NCBI GenBank assembly: GCA_963691655.1
Contig: OY829326.1
Span: 117,835,388 to 117,899,387 of the forward strand
Reading direction: 5' to 3'
DNA from: Toxonevra muliebris
Lineage: Eukaryota > Arthropoda > Insecta > Diptera > Pallopteridae
Length of the DNA: 64,000 nucleotides
Notes under the pieces: generated by a model
The model's input: only the letters and a program-made list of their open reading frames with translations
What the model was told of the DNA's origin: nothing
Databases searched by the model: none
Shown here: piece after piece, positions 34,602 to 48,400 of the stretch
How positions within the stretch are numbered: the first letter of the stretch is position 1
Layout: the number at the start of each line of letters is the position of its first letter
Program-made: the position numbers and the translations under genes

Positions 34602-36446
34602 TGTTTTATATTAATAAACAAGCAGGAAATACGATACTTTTTAACCAGTTCACTTAGTTTCTCTACGTTAAATACTTTTCACAAAAAGTCTTTTTCTTTC
34701 TAATTTGTTGCAGTAGGTTGCATTTCGGAGACGCCAAAATTGTTGTATTTTTTGGCGTTTCGTATTCGCCTAAAGTATTTAAACGCATTTTTTATTGCTT
34801 TTTTAAATTTCCAAACTAAAAATTGAAAACTTTCGCTACCAAATAGTGTTTTTTATATATTTACTTCATAAGTTTTACAAAAATTTGTTTGGCAACTCTG
34901 TGACACAGTGAAAGCCGGCGATGCTGGTCCAAAGTCCAAATTGTAGATATAAATTGAACCGATGGCAAGAAGGAAATATGTTAAATCCAGAAATGTACTA
35001 ATATTGCAAAATTATTGACTCACCTAAGATTATTTAAAAGTTCTCGTTTTCGACGAAATTTACGGTGCAGCGCAGGTCGGCACAGTACAGTAGACGCGTT
35101 CGATGAAGTCAGCGCAATGGAGCTCAGTTGCCAAACACACACACAATACGTTTGCAACAGAAACGCAGTTGCACAGTTGTGTCGTCGCAATAAGCGTTTT
35201 TCGAGATTTTGCGTATATATTTTTAAAGCTCTGAATTTCCTTTTGCTTTTATATTCAACAAAAGGAAATGAGATTTAATAAAACAAGTGTAAAAGTAGTG
35301 TTTTATCACTCGTGAAATATGTTTTCCTTTTTTTTTTTTGGATTGAAATTTATTTTTGCCTTTTTGTATTTTGTTTCACCTTCAATTCGGCCTTTGTGTT
35401 GTTCATTTTAATTATTGTTTGTTCTCTTGTTTACACTTTGCACTTTGTTTCTTATTTTTTTTCTTCCTTTTCACATTGCCTATTGTGTGCTTTGGTTTTT
35501 CTTCTTTGTTATATGTGGAATTTTTCATACAAAATTTTATACATTTTCACGCACAAAACTTACGAAACTTTATTTAATCCATATATAACAACTTGCAATT
35601 TACCAAATGCACACGTAAAACTCACTTTAAATAAATTTATTTTACAATATAAGGCAAAAAATTACAAAATTGAAATCCCGATGTCGACCAATTCAGATAA
35701 TATTTTATTTTCCAATGATTTCCAGTATTGTGCAACTGTGAAACGCAAAAATCCCAAATTATTTCAGTGATGCGTGTCAATGTATTATCATGCAATGCAA
35801 TACAGATATGATTAAAAAGTCCTATTTAAGATTAGGTTTGGACTTCGTAGCATGTATATAGAGATTGTACTAAACGTGAGCTGCGGTGAAAGGTTTCTCC
35901 ATTTATTTAAGTATCTGTCATTACTGACATTTAGCTTATTTTGTAACTTAATTTGTAACATTATAAGGAAAGTGACCAGTGTCACTTTTCCATACTATAA
36001 ACAAAAATTTATACATTAAATTCATGAAAGGTTTAGATACGTTTCAATTTGAGCAGCAAGGTTAGAGTAATGAGTGAGTGTGTGCATAATTTTCATAAAT
36101 TTTTATGTGCTTATACATTTCCTTAAAATTGTATCCGGACTGCCATTCCGCAATTTGAGCACTCCAAGTACAACTCTGTGTCCACTTATTCACAGTAAAC
36201 ACGTCACTACTGTCATAATATCTGTCAAAGTTTATATTGAAAAAACAAAAAATAACATTGCTCGTACTCAGTCAGCACTTGGGAAATACGTCTGCTCAGA
36301 AGGGAAAAAGAAACAAACGCAGCAATAGAAAGAAAAAGAAATTATCGCAAGCAGAGGAACGGGGAGTGTTGAAAAAATAATTTTTTTTCGCAAATCAGTT
36401 TTTTTTAGAAAAAATTAAATTAATTTATTAAAATTATAATAGCAAA
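34602..36446. other. Upstream region of ERp44; possible non-coding exon
   Basis: No coding exon accepted. A more GC-balanced patch at 35040-35200 contains CTCAGTTG (initiator-like, about 35120). CTCAGTCAGC at 36269-36278 is another initiator-like motif about 175 bp before the ERp44 start codon, followed by purine-rich sequence typical of a 5' UTR. Open frames near 35312-35770 are low-complexity. Confidence 0.4.
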
Positions 36447-39400
36447 ATGCATTTGTGGAGTAGTAAAAAATGCTGCTACTTCACTGTATTTATGGTGAGT
36501 GTTGAGAAACTAGATTATGGCCGGTGGTAGCTGCCGCTGCGGCCTCTTCTCCACCGCATGTAGTCATGAATTTCTGAAAAGTTTTACTTTTTTTTGTTGT
36601 TGCTTTTATTCAAGAAATTCTAGGAAATCTGTGACTTTAACACAATACAAAATTGTTTTTATTTTTTTTTTAATTCCAGGTGATCTACGTATGCTATAAT
36701 CCAACAGATAGTGGCGCTGTCGCTATGACCAGTGAGAACATAGATATGACTTTAGGTAAGTTTCAAAATTTCGCATCTAATTTATAAAATGTTATCTACA
36801 AATTTGAATATTATTCATAATAATCACAGTTGTAGCAGTTTCAATGAGTAGTTGTAGGAGTGGAACGAGCGCTGAATGGTGGCACTGAGACAATCGGGCA
36901 CCTCGCTGCGATTTTTTTTTCCTTTTGACGTGTCAAACTTATTCTTGGTGTTGTCCCTCCTCTTCTCGCTACACCTACAGAATCTTGGCAGTTAGATATC
37001 GTTAATGAATTTATCTTGCTCTTCGTTTTACTCATTATTTTCGTAACGCTTGTAAATATATAGTGTTTTTTTTTTCTTTAAATTTTGTTTGTCACAATTT
37101 GCCACTAGAATGCGTTTCGTTTTTGTTATGCTATACTACAATGTGCCGGCTCAAATATGTCCCAAAAGTTCTGATTGAAAATTTCATTTTGCACTTCATT
37201 TATAGTTTATTTAGTTTAACAGGAACATCTGTACTTGAGATTAGATAATTTGTTAGGTTTTTGTAAAAGTTGACAACTTATCAAATAATATTAATTAATT
37301 ATAGCCTCATAGCATAATAATATATTTGTTTTACCACTTTGCTTTCACAATTTTGTTCGGCAATTTAGTCAAATCTAATCAGTACTAAGTACTTACGGTC
37401 GTTATGCGCTTATAAAGGATTTAATCAGCTTTAAATTTGCAAGCTTTTTTTATAATCATAACATTTTGTTTGTATGTCTGAAAATAGTTAAGCTAGTTGT
37501 GTAAGCTTTACTCTACTACGATAAATAGGCATTGGCTCAGAAAAGCTAATATTTCTGAGCTCCCTAAAAATAAGAAAACTTGTATACAAATAATGAATTT
37601 GGCAGATTTATAAAATTGTACGACCCATGAACGTCTATTGCTTCTGTCTGGTTCGAAAATGGTTCAAACTAAGAATAAATAACTGAATAAGCAGGTCATA
37701 AAAATATAATTACAATACATACAGACAATTGTAGAAAAGGGACCTTGCAATTACCAAATAAATGTTTCGGAAACATGGAAATATGTTATCTTCAATTTAA
37801 AACCTAGGCAATTTTGATTTAGAGCCTTCTAATTTTTAACTGATTATTCTAATTTCAAATCGACATTTTCTTTCCATAATGACTTTTATTGATTTAAAAA
37901 CTAAATTATTTTATATTTTAAGCTAAAATAGACTAGGATGAATCAATATCGACTTTAAAGTAGTATTTTAGATAGAGTTTGCTTAAATAGCGACTTCATA
38001 TTCCACAGATTTCTCACTCAATGTTTCAACGGCTTTAAACAATGAAATGATAAATCAGAAAAAAATTGTTTGCCACAAATTTTCAATCAATTTCGATCAC
38101 CCCAAATGTGAATAACCTATGTCGTACTTGTACAAAATGTATGGTACAATAGAGTACCAATAAGTGAGTTCTATGAAATATTAGCAAATGCGTTAACTAA
38201 TAATATATATTAGTAGAAGACTATGTTAGAAAATTTAATTATATCAACATTAGGGAGCTTGAAAAGAAGAATATGATTTGAGTACGAAATACAAACGATA
38301 GTGAAGAGAAAGAGGAAATTAAATACAGCCACCTAAAGCGGTAAACATATTCGTACCTATGTACGTAGGAATTTTTAGAGTTTGTTGGATACAGAATGTT
38401 GGATGATACACATTGTCAATTATGTGCATGTACTGTAAAAATTCTTAAAATATGCTCAAAAACATAATTTTTGCTATATTAGGTTAGATTTTAAACCATT
38501 TTCCTTTCAGCAAAAATTAAATATTGGTATTTGTAGTATAAAGAAAACAACAAAAAAGCAATTTACAGGTATAATATTTTTCTTATAATCTTGTATAATC
38601 TCGTCAGACCAAAGACCTTTAAATCACTAAAGTAACTTTAGTGAAAATTGGCAGCACTATTTATGGCAGTACTTGACTGTTTAAAAAGGTCGTAGAAAAA
38701 TTTATATTTTGGCTGCTCTAACATTTTTTTTTAAGAAAAAAAAAAATCAAACAAGGAAATACTATTTAATAAAATAAAATTTAACTCGCTTGGCCTCAAT
38801 TGAGGAACTGCATACGATCGATAATACAGCAAAATGACATTGTAGAATTGGAAAGGTTGTGCAGAGCATACAATTTGCCTTCCCACCTACAGTCAAACTT
38901 CTCTATTACGGACTTCTATACAACGAAGTTCTCCCTATTACGAATTCATTTGAAGAACACAGATTTTTCTTTATAACGAATTTCCATATAGCTGATTTTT
39001 CTCTATAATGATGAATTTTAGTTGCTGTGAGGTAAGCTCTTATCCGTTTTTGATCTCCATATAACGAAATTTTTTCCAATAATTTTTTATTACGCATATC
39101 ATTTATACTTCGTACCGAGAAAAAGTAAAGTAAAATTTATTTAGGGGATCCCCAAACGTTCAAACTGATAATTGCAATAAGAAAAGTGCTATCACTAACA
39201 ATTTTAACAACAGCTATTCAGTGATTAAATTAAATATTACTGATTACTTTAATTAAAAATTAAACGAATTTTCTATATAACAAAGTAATTTTTTGGCCCC
39301 TTCCGAATTCGCTACGGAGGACACTACTTAAGTTTCGGCTGTGGCAACACTGAATGTTGTCAAATGCAATCTGACGCCTCCATCATTAAGTTTGATGTTT

Positions 39401-42400
39401 TGCCATAAAATCGCCATTTGTATTATTTACTTTGAGTTGACAATTTTTCTCGGCAAAAAAATTAAATTAAATCGTGAAAATTTTCGAGCGTTTATTTGTT
39501 ATGATTTTCGACATGGACTATCTCAACAACAGTGGATTGATAAACTTAATCCGATTTTTGGCGTTGAAACACTTTCAAATACCACTATTTTTTGGTGGTA
39601 TAGAAAATGCAATTTTGGTCGTCGCTCGCTCACCGACGAATTCCGCGAAGATCATCCAAAATCAGCTTTTGTGCCAGAAAACATCGATGCCGTGCGAAAA
39701 CTGATAAAGCAAGATCGTCATGTGACATACTATGAGATCAAGCTTACATAAGATATTGCAAAATCATTTGGCCAAAAAAAGGCTCGTGTTAACTGATGAA
39801 AGAAGATGATCAAAAAATACAACGATGGTGGGTCAGAAAATCGTGACAAGTGGCGAATCATGGATCAATGCATATAAGCCAGAAAATAAACAGCAGTCGA
39901 CTGTATGGGTGTTTCAAAATGAGCCAAATCTAATAAAAGTTATTCGCGCTTGAAGCACTGCGAAGCAAATGATCACTTGTTTTTTTGTACCACTTGAACG
40001 TTGCAACGTTGGTGTTTGCACTTCCATAAAAACTTTTGGGCACTCCTGGTTTAAATGAATGCAAAAGTGTATAGATCTTCATGGAGAATATTTCAAATAT
40101 TAATTTTTGCCGAAACTTAAGTAGTGCCCCTATGGTAATACCATATAACCATTGAAAAAATATTTTATTTCTAAAATATCTATATCTATCTATCTTCTAT
40201 CCCTATTTAAATACTAAGCACTGCTATTTTTTTGGACGTCTTTTATTTATTGTAAATTTTCTAAAAACTTAGAAAAATTATTTTTGTTACAAGTATAAAA
40301 GACTTTAAACTGTTATTCATATCGAAACATTAAAAAAATATTTCACTAAAAAAATATTATTTGTGTAAAATGAACCATTTTTCTATTTCATTGATCGTAT
40401 CTGTATGTACACATTTTGTATATATTTTTTTAATGATATTGCCAACACACAGATATTTCTCCTATAAATGCTGAACATTGTATTGATTGAGGAAAGAAGA
40501 TAGGTTAATAAGAGGAGAAAAGTATCTGTGGACGTATGTTTTAAATTTTGTAAGGTCATAACAATCAGGAAAAATATTTGCAGGGAGTCTGTTCCATAGA
40601 GGAAAGAACTATCTCTGTAATACGTAGTCCAGAAGTTCCAATTTTGTTCGTGAAGCACCTGCCCATGGGTGCGATAATTTCTAAAATTATTGCCGTCATT
40701 CAGTTAATGTAAATAGTATATGCATTAAAGTGCTTCGAGTCCCATAAAATAAAAAAAATTGGTATTTTCGTACACCTTTTAGAGGTTTTTTTTCAAGATG
40801 TTTCAGCTCACGAATGGTAAATGCTAGATCTGAAATATTTTGGGAATCATCAGTGGTGTACAACAATAATTTTTTTTTTTGTGTGAGGCACTTTAATATA
40901 CATATAGCTCATTTACTAAAAGACTGTCATAACTCAAAAACCGCGATTTTGCAGAAAACGCGTTAAAAGTTTTCAATTAACTCCCACTTTGCAGAAAAAA
41001 GAAGAAATCTTATAATTCTCACGCGCAGAGTACACAAGATATTAATATGAAATTTTTACACAACATGAAGCGTGATATAAAGAATAATTCTGCAACATTA
41101 ACTCAAAAACCGTGTTTTTTGACTTATGACAGTCTTTTAGTAAATGAGCGATATGTATATTCAATTTATGTGGTTCTAGAAACAAATGAATTTTGTGTTC
41201 ATGAAATTTCTGATAAGTTTTGATTTGACTTGTTTTTAGTATAAACATTTTTAACAGTAACGATAGCAAAAAAATTATTTATCTACTGACCTTCAATTGA
41301 AATGAAATTGATGATTTAAAAATAAATTATAGATGCATATCTAGATATTTTTTTTTCGAGCTACAATTAAAAAAAATGTCGGAACAAAATAAATATAAAA
41401 TATTTAAAAACCTATTAAAATAATAGGGCAGAATTAAACAGAATATAAAATCTATTTCAATATTAAAATATATGTAAAAAAACTGAAAGCAATTGTAAAA
41501 TCATTTATTATTATTATAATTGTTTTTTTATTTTTCTTTATGTATATAAGTACATATTCTTTTTTTCTTCTTTAAAAGAACAATTATATTATAACAACAC
41601 TTAACTTCTTTATGCGAACAAACAAAACAAGAATATTTAATTTTTGTTGTCTTCTTTTTTCCATTAATAAAACATCTGTTGCAAGTGTATGTTTTGTTTG
41701 CGAAATAATGTTAAGCTAAATTTAAATTTGATTCAAAAGCTATAAAATTTATAATAATAGTAGATAAATTTAAATTATAATTTAATTCATACTGAGATTT
41801 TCATACTAGAATCAAACTTTTGAAGTACAAAAAATTACTGCTGAATTTCCTAGAAATTAAGAACTTCAAACCCTGAAAATGCTATAATCTAGAATTTATA
41901 ATATGAAAAGAAGTTATGAGAAGAAACTGAAATTTTTATGTTATTTACTTTTTATTCTATGATTTTTTGTTTGCCCCCAACACTAACTCTCATTCACTGT
42001 CAGTAGATAAATAAAAAAGCTCAAAAGAAATAATCAAAACTACTTAAACTTTGACACCGTAACTTTCACTATCTTTTTGAAATTAAAATTTTGCTTTAAT
42101 AATGTAAATTTATCTGGCTTGTCTTCATGAAAGTACCTTTGAAGATTAAAGTTTAACTACGAATATAGGAATATGAAAAAAAAGCAATTAATTAAGCAAA
42201 AAGAAAAACAAACTTTATTTATTTTCAGAGACTACGAAAATTAAATCTAAATGTTAATTTTTTCATAGTCATGACTTGGTTCATATGTAGTTTATATCTA
42301 TTTCTACCAAAAAAACAAGGTTGTTTTTCTCGCACAGTTGTTCAAATGTTTAAAAAAAAAAAAATTTAAATAGAAAAATGGGTTAATTATATGCGTATAA

Positions 42401-45400
42401 ATATATGAACCAAGTACAAAACAATGCTAGTGAGAAGTTAGACAACTATGGGGAAGAACACAATTAGTTTTCAGATATATGTATATTAGATGGCTTATTT
42501 TGCTAAAGTATTTCAGATCTTCATTGTGGCAGCAGAATATGAAAATAGGGTGCTAAAAACCAATTAAGGGGGTATCCTATCCGAGATGGTGCGAAATATC
42601 GATATTTTCAATATTTTTATTCGAGGTTTTTTGCAAGTTTTTCTACAGGTTTTGAACAATAATTTTCGTTTTTAGTGTTAAAAATATCTTTGTTAATAAT
42701 GGTTCATTCGACGCCTCGAATTTGAGCCTGCCGAAAATAGTTGCTCCATGGTGGACATGATATCTCCGGTTTAAATATTCTGAAACACAAAATGTATCAC
42801 ATTTTGTAATCGTGAGACTTCGTGCTATCGCCTCATCTAGGGAATAAGAAAAAACAAATTTTCTTCAATTTAAATCAGACGTTTGAAAAAAATGACGATT
42901 TTTTGCCTTGTTTTGGTTTATATTTTGCATTAAAAACATTAGTTAAACAAATGTTTTCGCCACAATCCTAGATAAGGCTATACCTATACATTTGCTTAAT
43001 AGCCTTGTAAAATTTCAAGTCAATTGGACAAGTGGTTTTTTATGAATCGTGTCCACCGTCCCGAAAAAAATGGTTTCGAGAAAAACGAGTTTAAAGATTT
43101 ACAAACATGGTACTTACAAATGATGTAACCTACGGTTAATCTGCGATTCCAGGACCATACATTGCCCCCTTTTCTTTCTCATAAAACTCGTTGTCTACAT
43201 CAAAAATATTAAATTAAAAAAAAAATCGATTTTTCGGACCATCTCGGGTAGAATACCCCCTTAAAATGAAAAAAAAAAATTAAATTTGCGAAAACTGGAT
43301 GCGCTACTCCGAAAACCGTGATTTTAAAGGATGTTTTTCAATTGGTTTGGGCTTTTGTATGGAAAAACCCTTCAACTTGCATATAAAAGATTTTCCGATA
43401 TCCATACCTATGTAAAAAATGCCGCTAAAGCGAATGGCGTATTTTTTTGATACAACTGAACCGAAAGCCTCCCCTAGCGCCTAAAGTAACCATTTGACAC
43501 TTTTTTTAACGAATTTTTAGTTAGGATTTTCCAGATAGCGGTAATTTTTTAAAAATTAAAGTACGTAGGATTGTAGGTTATTCAATTTAGTTTATTTAAC
43601 ATATAAAAATTTATATTTATATTTAAAATTCTTTCAAATCAAGGTTTTCGGAGTAGCGCATCCAGTTTCGCAAATTTAAATTTTGTGTGGAGCAAATAAT
43701 CCATTTAATGTATATATATTAAACTAAATATTATAGCTAAAACCATTACTTAGTAATTATTAACTTTTTATAGTTCAAAATGATCCGAAAATAAGCTTAG
43801 AATGCCATGAAGTCAATCAATGACACTGACGTTGCAACCCTGTTTATAATTCAGCCACTAATTTTGGTTTAGCTCGCAATCTTGCGAACTTTACCACCAA
43901 CTTTTGTTATTATACATTATGGCACCTAATAAAAATTTAATGCTTTCTTTTTCTTTTCTTTTTACAGCATCTAATGAGTTAGTTTTCCTTAATTTCTATG
44001 CTGAATGGTGTCGTTTCAGTAACCTTTTAGCACCTATTTTCAATGAAGCAGCAGATAAAGTAAGTTTCACATTTTTTATTTCTCTTTATATATTTTTATA
44101 TTGTTATAACGTTTTCTATTTTCTGTTTCAACAGGTCAAAGAAGCATTCCCAGACGCTGGCAAAGTGGTGCTTGGTCGAGTCGATTGTGATCGTGAAACA
44201 GCAATTGCATCGCGTTTTCACATCACAAAATATCCAACGCTTAAAGTAATACGTAACGGTCAGTTGAGCAAGCGTGAATATCGTGGTCAACGTTCGGCCG
44301 ATGCTTTTCTAGAGTTTGTCAAAAAACAACTGGAAGATCCTATTAAAGAATATCAATCGTTAAAAGATTTAGAAAATCTCGATTCAAAGAAACGTATCAT
44401 TATTGGTTATTTCGATCGTCGTGATCAACCGGAATATGATACTTTCCGTAAGGTGGCCACAAATCTGAAAGAGGATTGTCAATTTCATGCAGGCTTTGGT
44501 GATGCAGCTCACGCTATGCATCCACCAGGTTAGTTATTTATAAATTTTCATTTTATTTTCATTTCACTAGCATGCAATTATTTTTAATTTCTTGTAATAA
44601 TAATACATTATCACTTAAAAATTAATTGTAATTACAACAAAACGTATCATCAATTTATGAACTTTCTTCTTTCATCCGTTCCTTTTTCATTAAAGCTGCC
44701 GACAATAGCACTAATCTAGGTAAATCCCCTTTTAATATAACAGTAGGTAATTCATCTTTCCTTTTTTCAGTATTTATTGTAGATTTTGTTTACTATATTT
44801 TATTTTTATAGTTTGTATTCATTTTATTGTAGTTTGTGCACATTCATTCCATTTACACTTCACTTGGGAGATAAAGGATTATCGATGTTTTTATAAATAT
44901 TTATTTTACAATTTTCTGATTCATTGTATTGGTCGCCAACTTTTAACCACAACCATCTGTAAAAATATGAATATCGCTTTCTATGTACATTTATTAAGTC
45001 TTTCGGTTACCTTGACTACTCATGCCATCTACATATACATACATGCATATCTTTTATCTTTCTGTATGCACGACTAAAAAGATGCACTTATGCCCCTACA
45101 TTGCGCCGAGTGTATGTAAAGCAGCATTTGGATAAGTTGCCTTTTTCACAAATCCAATGACAGTAAGCCAATCAATGGTTCTAATATGTCCTATTGTGAA
45201 GTCATCCTATTAAAAATATTAACCCATGAAAACTTTCCTTGTGAGGAATTTGATTATGTCTTTAGAGAGCTATTGTGCGGTTGTGGGAGAGCATTTCATA
45301 AGTAACAAATAATAACAAGTAACTTTTTGAAACCAAAAGGTACTGAAAAAAGTACAAAAAACACACATTTCCCCAACAATGATCTACACATACTCCACGG

Positions 45401-48400
45401 ACACAGCAGCTCTCTCTCTCTCTCTCTCAATTTTTTGAGCATTGAGAGTTGCGTACAGCGTAATCTTTTATTTTATCCAAGGTGATAGCAAGATTACAGC
45501 AATTTCACAATAGCAAAAACAACACATCTTTGTTTTTGCGTCAGATATCATAAAATGTCAAAATCAGCCGTACAACAAAATAATAACAACACATTTTTGT
45601 TGTTGCGGCCATAATTCCGGCGTGAAGAGAATGCAAAAATGGAGAACAAATGTAAACAAACAATCAAAAGTAAACAATGATTTTGACACCCTATGATATT
45701 GATCACGAAAAAAGAAGAAGAATGAGTTGCTGGTAACTTCACCTGGCATAAATTCACCTTGATTCTATCATTGTTAGGGCGTAACCGTAAGGGGTGTCTT
45801 TCTCTCTTCTTTTTCTCATTGCTCACATTATTTTTATACACCAACAACAAAACGATTAAGAATTCGCTCTATGCTCAATCCACACGGATAAAAATTTAGC
45901 TTTTGAACTTTGTAATATTGTCTGTTTTTTAATTATATTCGTTATATAGTTCATTAAATCTTCTGTGTATGTTGTACTAATTTCGATGGTTTACACATCA
46001 GAGCACCTGCGCACCTTGCGCGCAGTCTTTTTTTTTTTTATTTGTGGCAATTCGGATGTGGTATAGATTAGGTAGTTTTTTTGTTCTACGTTAACAGATA
46101 TTTGACTTGAAAAATTTCGCTTGTGCAACTTGTTTTTATTTTGCCATTTTTTTTAATTTAATAAAACTCCATAGAAGAAGCCGCAGAATAATCGTGGTCC
46201 AATCAAAAGGCCAGATGACCATTTTATAGATAGTTTCTCATTTCATTTTCTGACATAGTTAAATAAGGTGAAATTTAAAAATGTTGTCTATAAATGTATC
46301 ATGCAATTAGGGAAAGAAAACAGTTGAATTAATTTCCTCATTTGAGAATTTAGGAATTTTTTAGGTTTTTTTTTTCAAAATATAAAACGAACTGGTGAAA
46401 AAAATATTTGCTATTAACTCTCTTGCTAATATCTCATAAACCCTTTAGAAATAAAAAAAGAAGAAATTTGTGTATATCCTCTTAAAAATTCATTATCATA
46501 ATTGGTATCTGCATCTCTCAATGGGGCATAAGATCTTGTGATTTTAATCTGAACATTTCATATTGGATTCTAAGGAATAAAAAAATAAATCTAAAAATTT
46601 TATTCTTTAGAGTAAAATGCTGAGTAACGGAGTAAAAAAGTAAATTTTTTACCCAAGAGCGTGAGCGCATCTAAAACTGAGATAGTGCACTTTCTGCAAT
46701 CAATGTTCCCACTTGATGTGCCATCAACAAAACTTTTGTTGTACAAATCAAGAAATAGACAATAGTAATTTTTTCTCTTACTCAGAGTAACAGAGTAACA
46801 AATATTTTACTCAAGGGAAAAACCAAAGTAAATATGTAAAGTGTGGGTAAAAGCAAATACCGTATATTTTTTTATTGTAGAGTAATTTTCTGTTACACTT
46901 TTAACCTGTTACTCCGTTAACCAGCACTTTACTCTAAAGCGTGAAGAGCAAGTCTCATGTGAAAATTGAGTGTATATAAAAATAATATAGATTTTATTCA
47001 TTTACCTCCTCTTCTCATAACTTTTTTCAGATGTGTCTTATAATGTTTTTCACAGTGACGTCATTGATCCTTTTAGACTCTCTTTTCAATTTTAGACTCT
47101 AGGCCTGCTCTACGAAAGCTCTTTTTGCAATCCTTTACTGGATGCCAACTTCACTTTTGACAAGCTAAGTGCTCTACTGCCAGACTCAGTTTTTTAACTA
47201 GCTGGACCAGGGCCGTAGCTAGAAATTTTTTTCGGGGGGGTTTCATTCGAAGAAAATATTCATAAATAATTTTTATCAAATTGATTTTTAAATACAATAA
47301 ATTAAATCGATGATTTGATGGACCCTATAAAATTAAAATTTTAGGAAAAATTTTCCGATTTTTTTTAATCTTAACCTCAAAAAAATGGCCAAAAGTGACA
47401 AAAAATTCCTAGAATAATCAAATTAAATTTTTTCAAATAAATATTATTCAATGTGCACTCTAATGCATTTTTTTTTATCGTGAACCTCAAAAAAATTACC
47501 AAAAATATTAGAGGCTCATTTTTTTCAAATGATCATCATTGGGAATTTGAGCCGTTATCAATGATAAGGAACCCGGATGAGGTTGGCTTGTATTCCCTAA
47601 ATTCGTGAAGTCACAGCATTGAAAGAGATCTTTCTAGTCGTGGTGCTCTGAGCAATAATGCGTTATAAAATTAATTTTAAGATGGGTTTTGCTAATAAGA
47701 TGGAGTTTTTGCGAAAGAATTTTTCACGTTGAACACGAATCTGAGGTCTAAAACTTCCCATCACGTAACGTTTTAGGAAAAAAATGGGGTTCAAGCAATT
47801 CTTATTTTACAAGGATCCGATAATTTTTTCTATTTTTATTAATTTTTAAACTTTTCAAACTGATTCAGGACGAACCCTTAAATCAAAAACAGTTACTGAC
47901 CCAGAAAAACTATTAATGCAGGAGTGCTCAGTATCACCTTCTCTTTTTGAATCCGTAGTCAAACCTCATGTCGAAGAAAACAAATCGGATTTGATCGCTT
48001 AGTGTAACTAAGATTTCAAATTTATTTTTTATATTTGACTTTTTAGATAAAAAACCGATGGAAGTAAAAAATATCGTTAAATAGATTATATTTTGACTTT
48101 TTTTCCATCCATTGGCAATTAATCTAAAAAATTAGAATAAAGTTTCCACATTTCGGGGGGAGGGAGGTCAGAACCCCCAAACCCTCCCTCCTCCCCCCTA
48201 AATATGGCCTTGAGCTGGACTAGGTTGAACCTGGGCCATACCAAGATTCTAATCCAAGATACATCTGTACCGACTAACGTAGACTATATTTGCCCTACCC
48301 CTAATTTAAACCAAAAGTTTGTCACTCTGTTCTAGCCGTAATGTGGTATCATAATGAACTTTATGTGTGTTGTCAAATAGAAGGCTGGCACGCCAACCTA

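Noticed and set aside
35312..35770. 152-codon Phe/Cys/Leu-rich frame
   Set aside because: Looks like a membrane protein only because the DNA is T-rich; no conserved motif.
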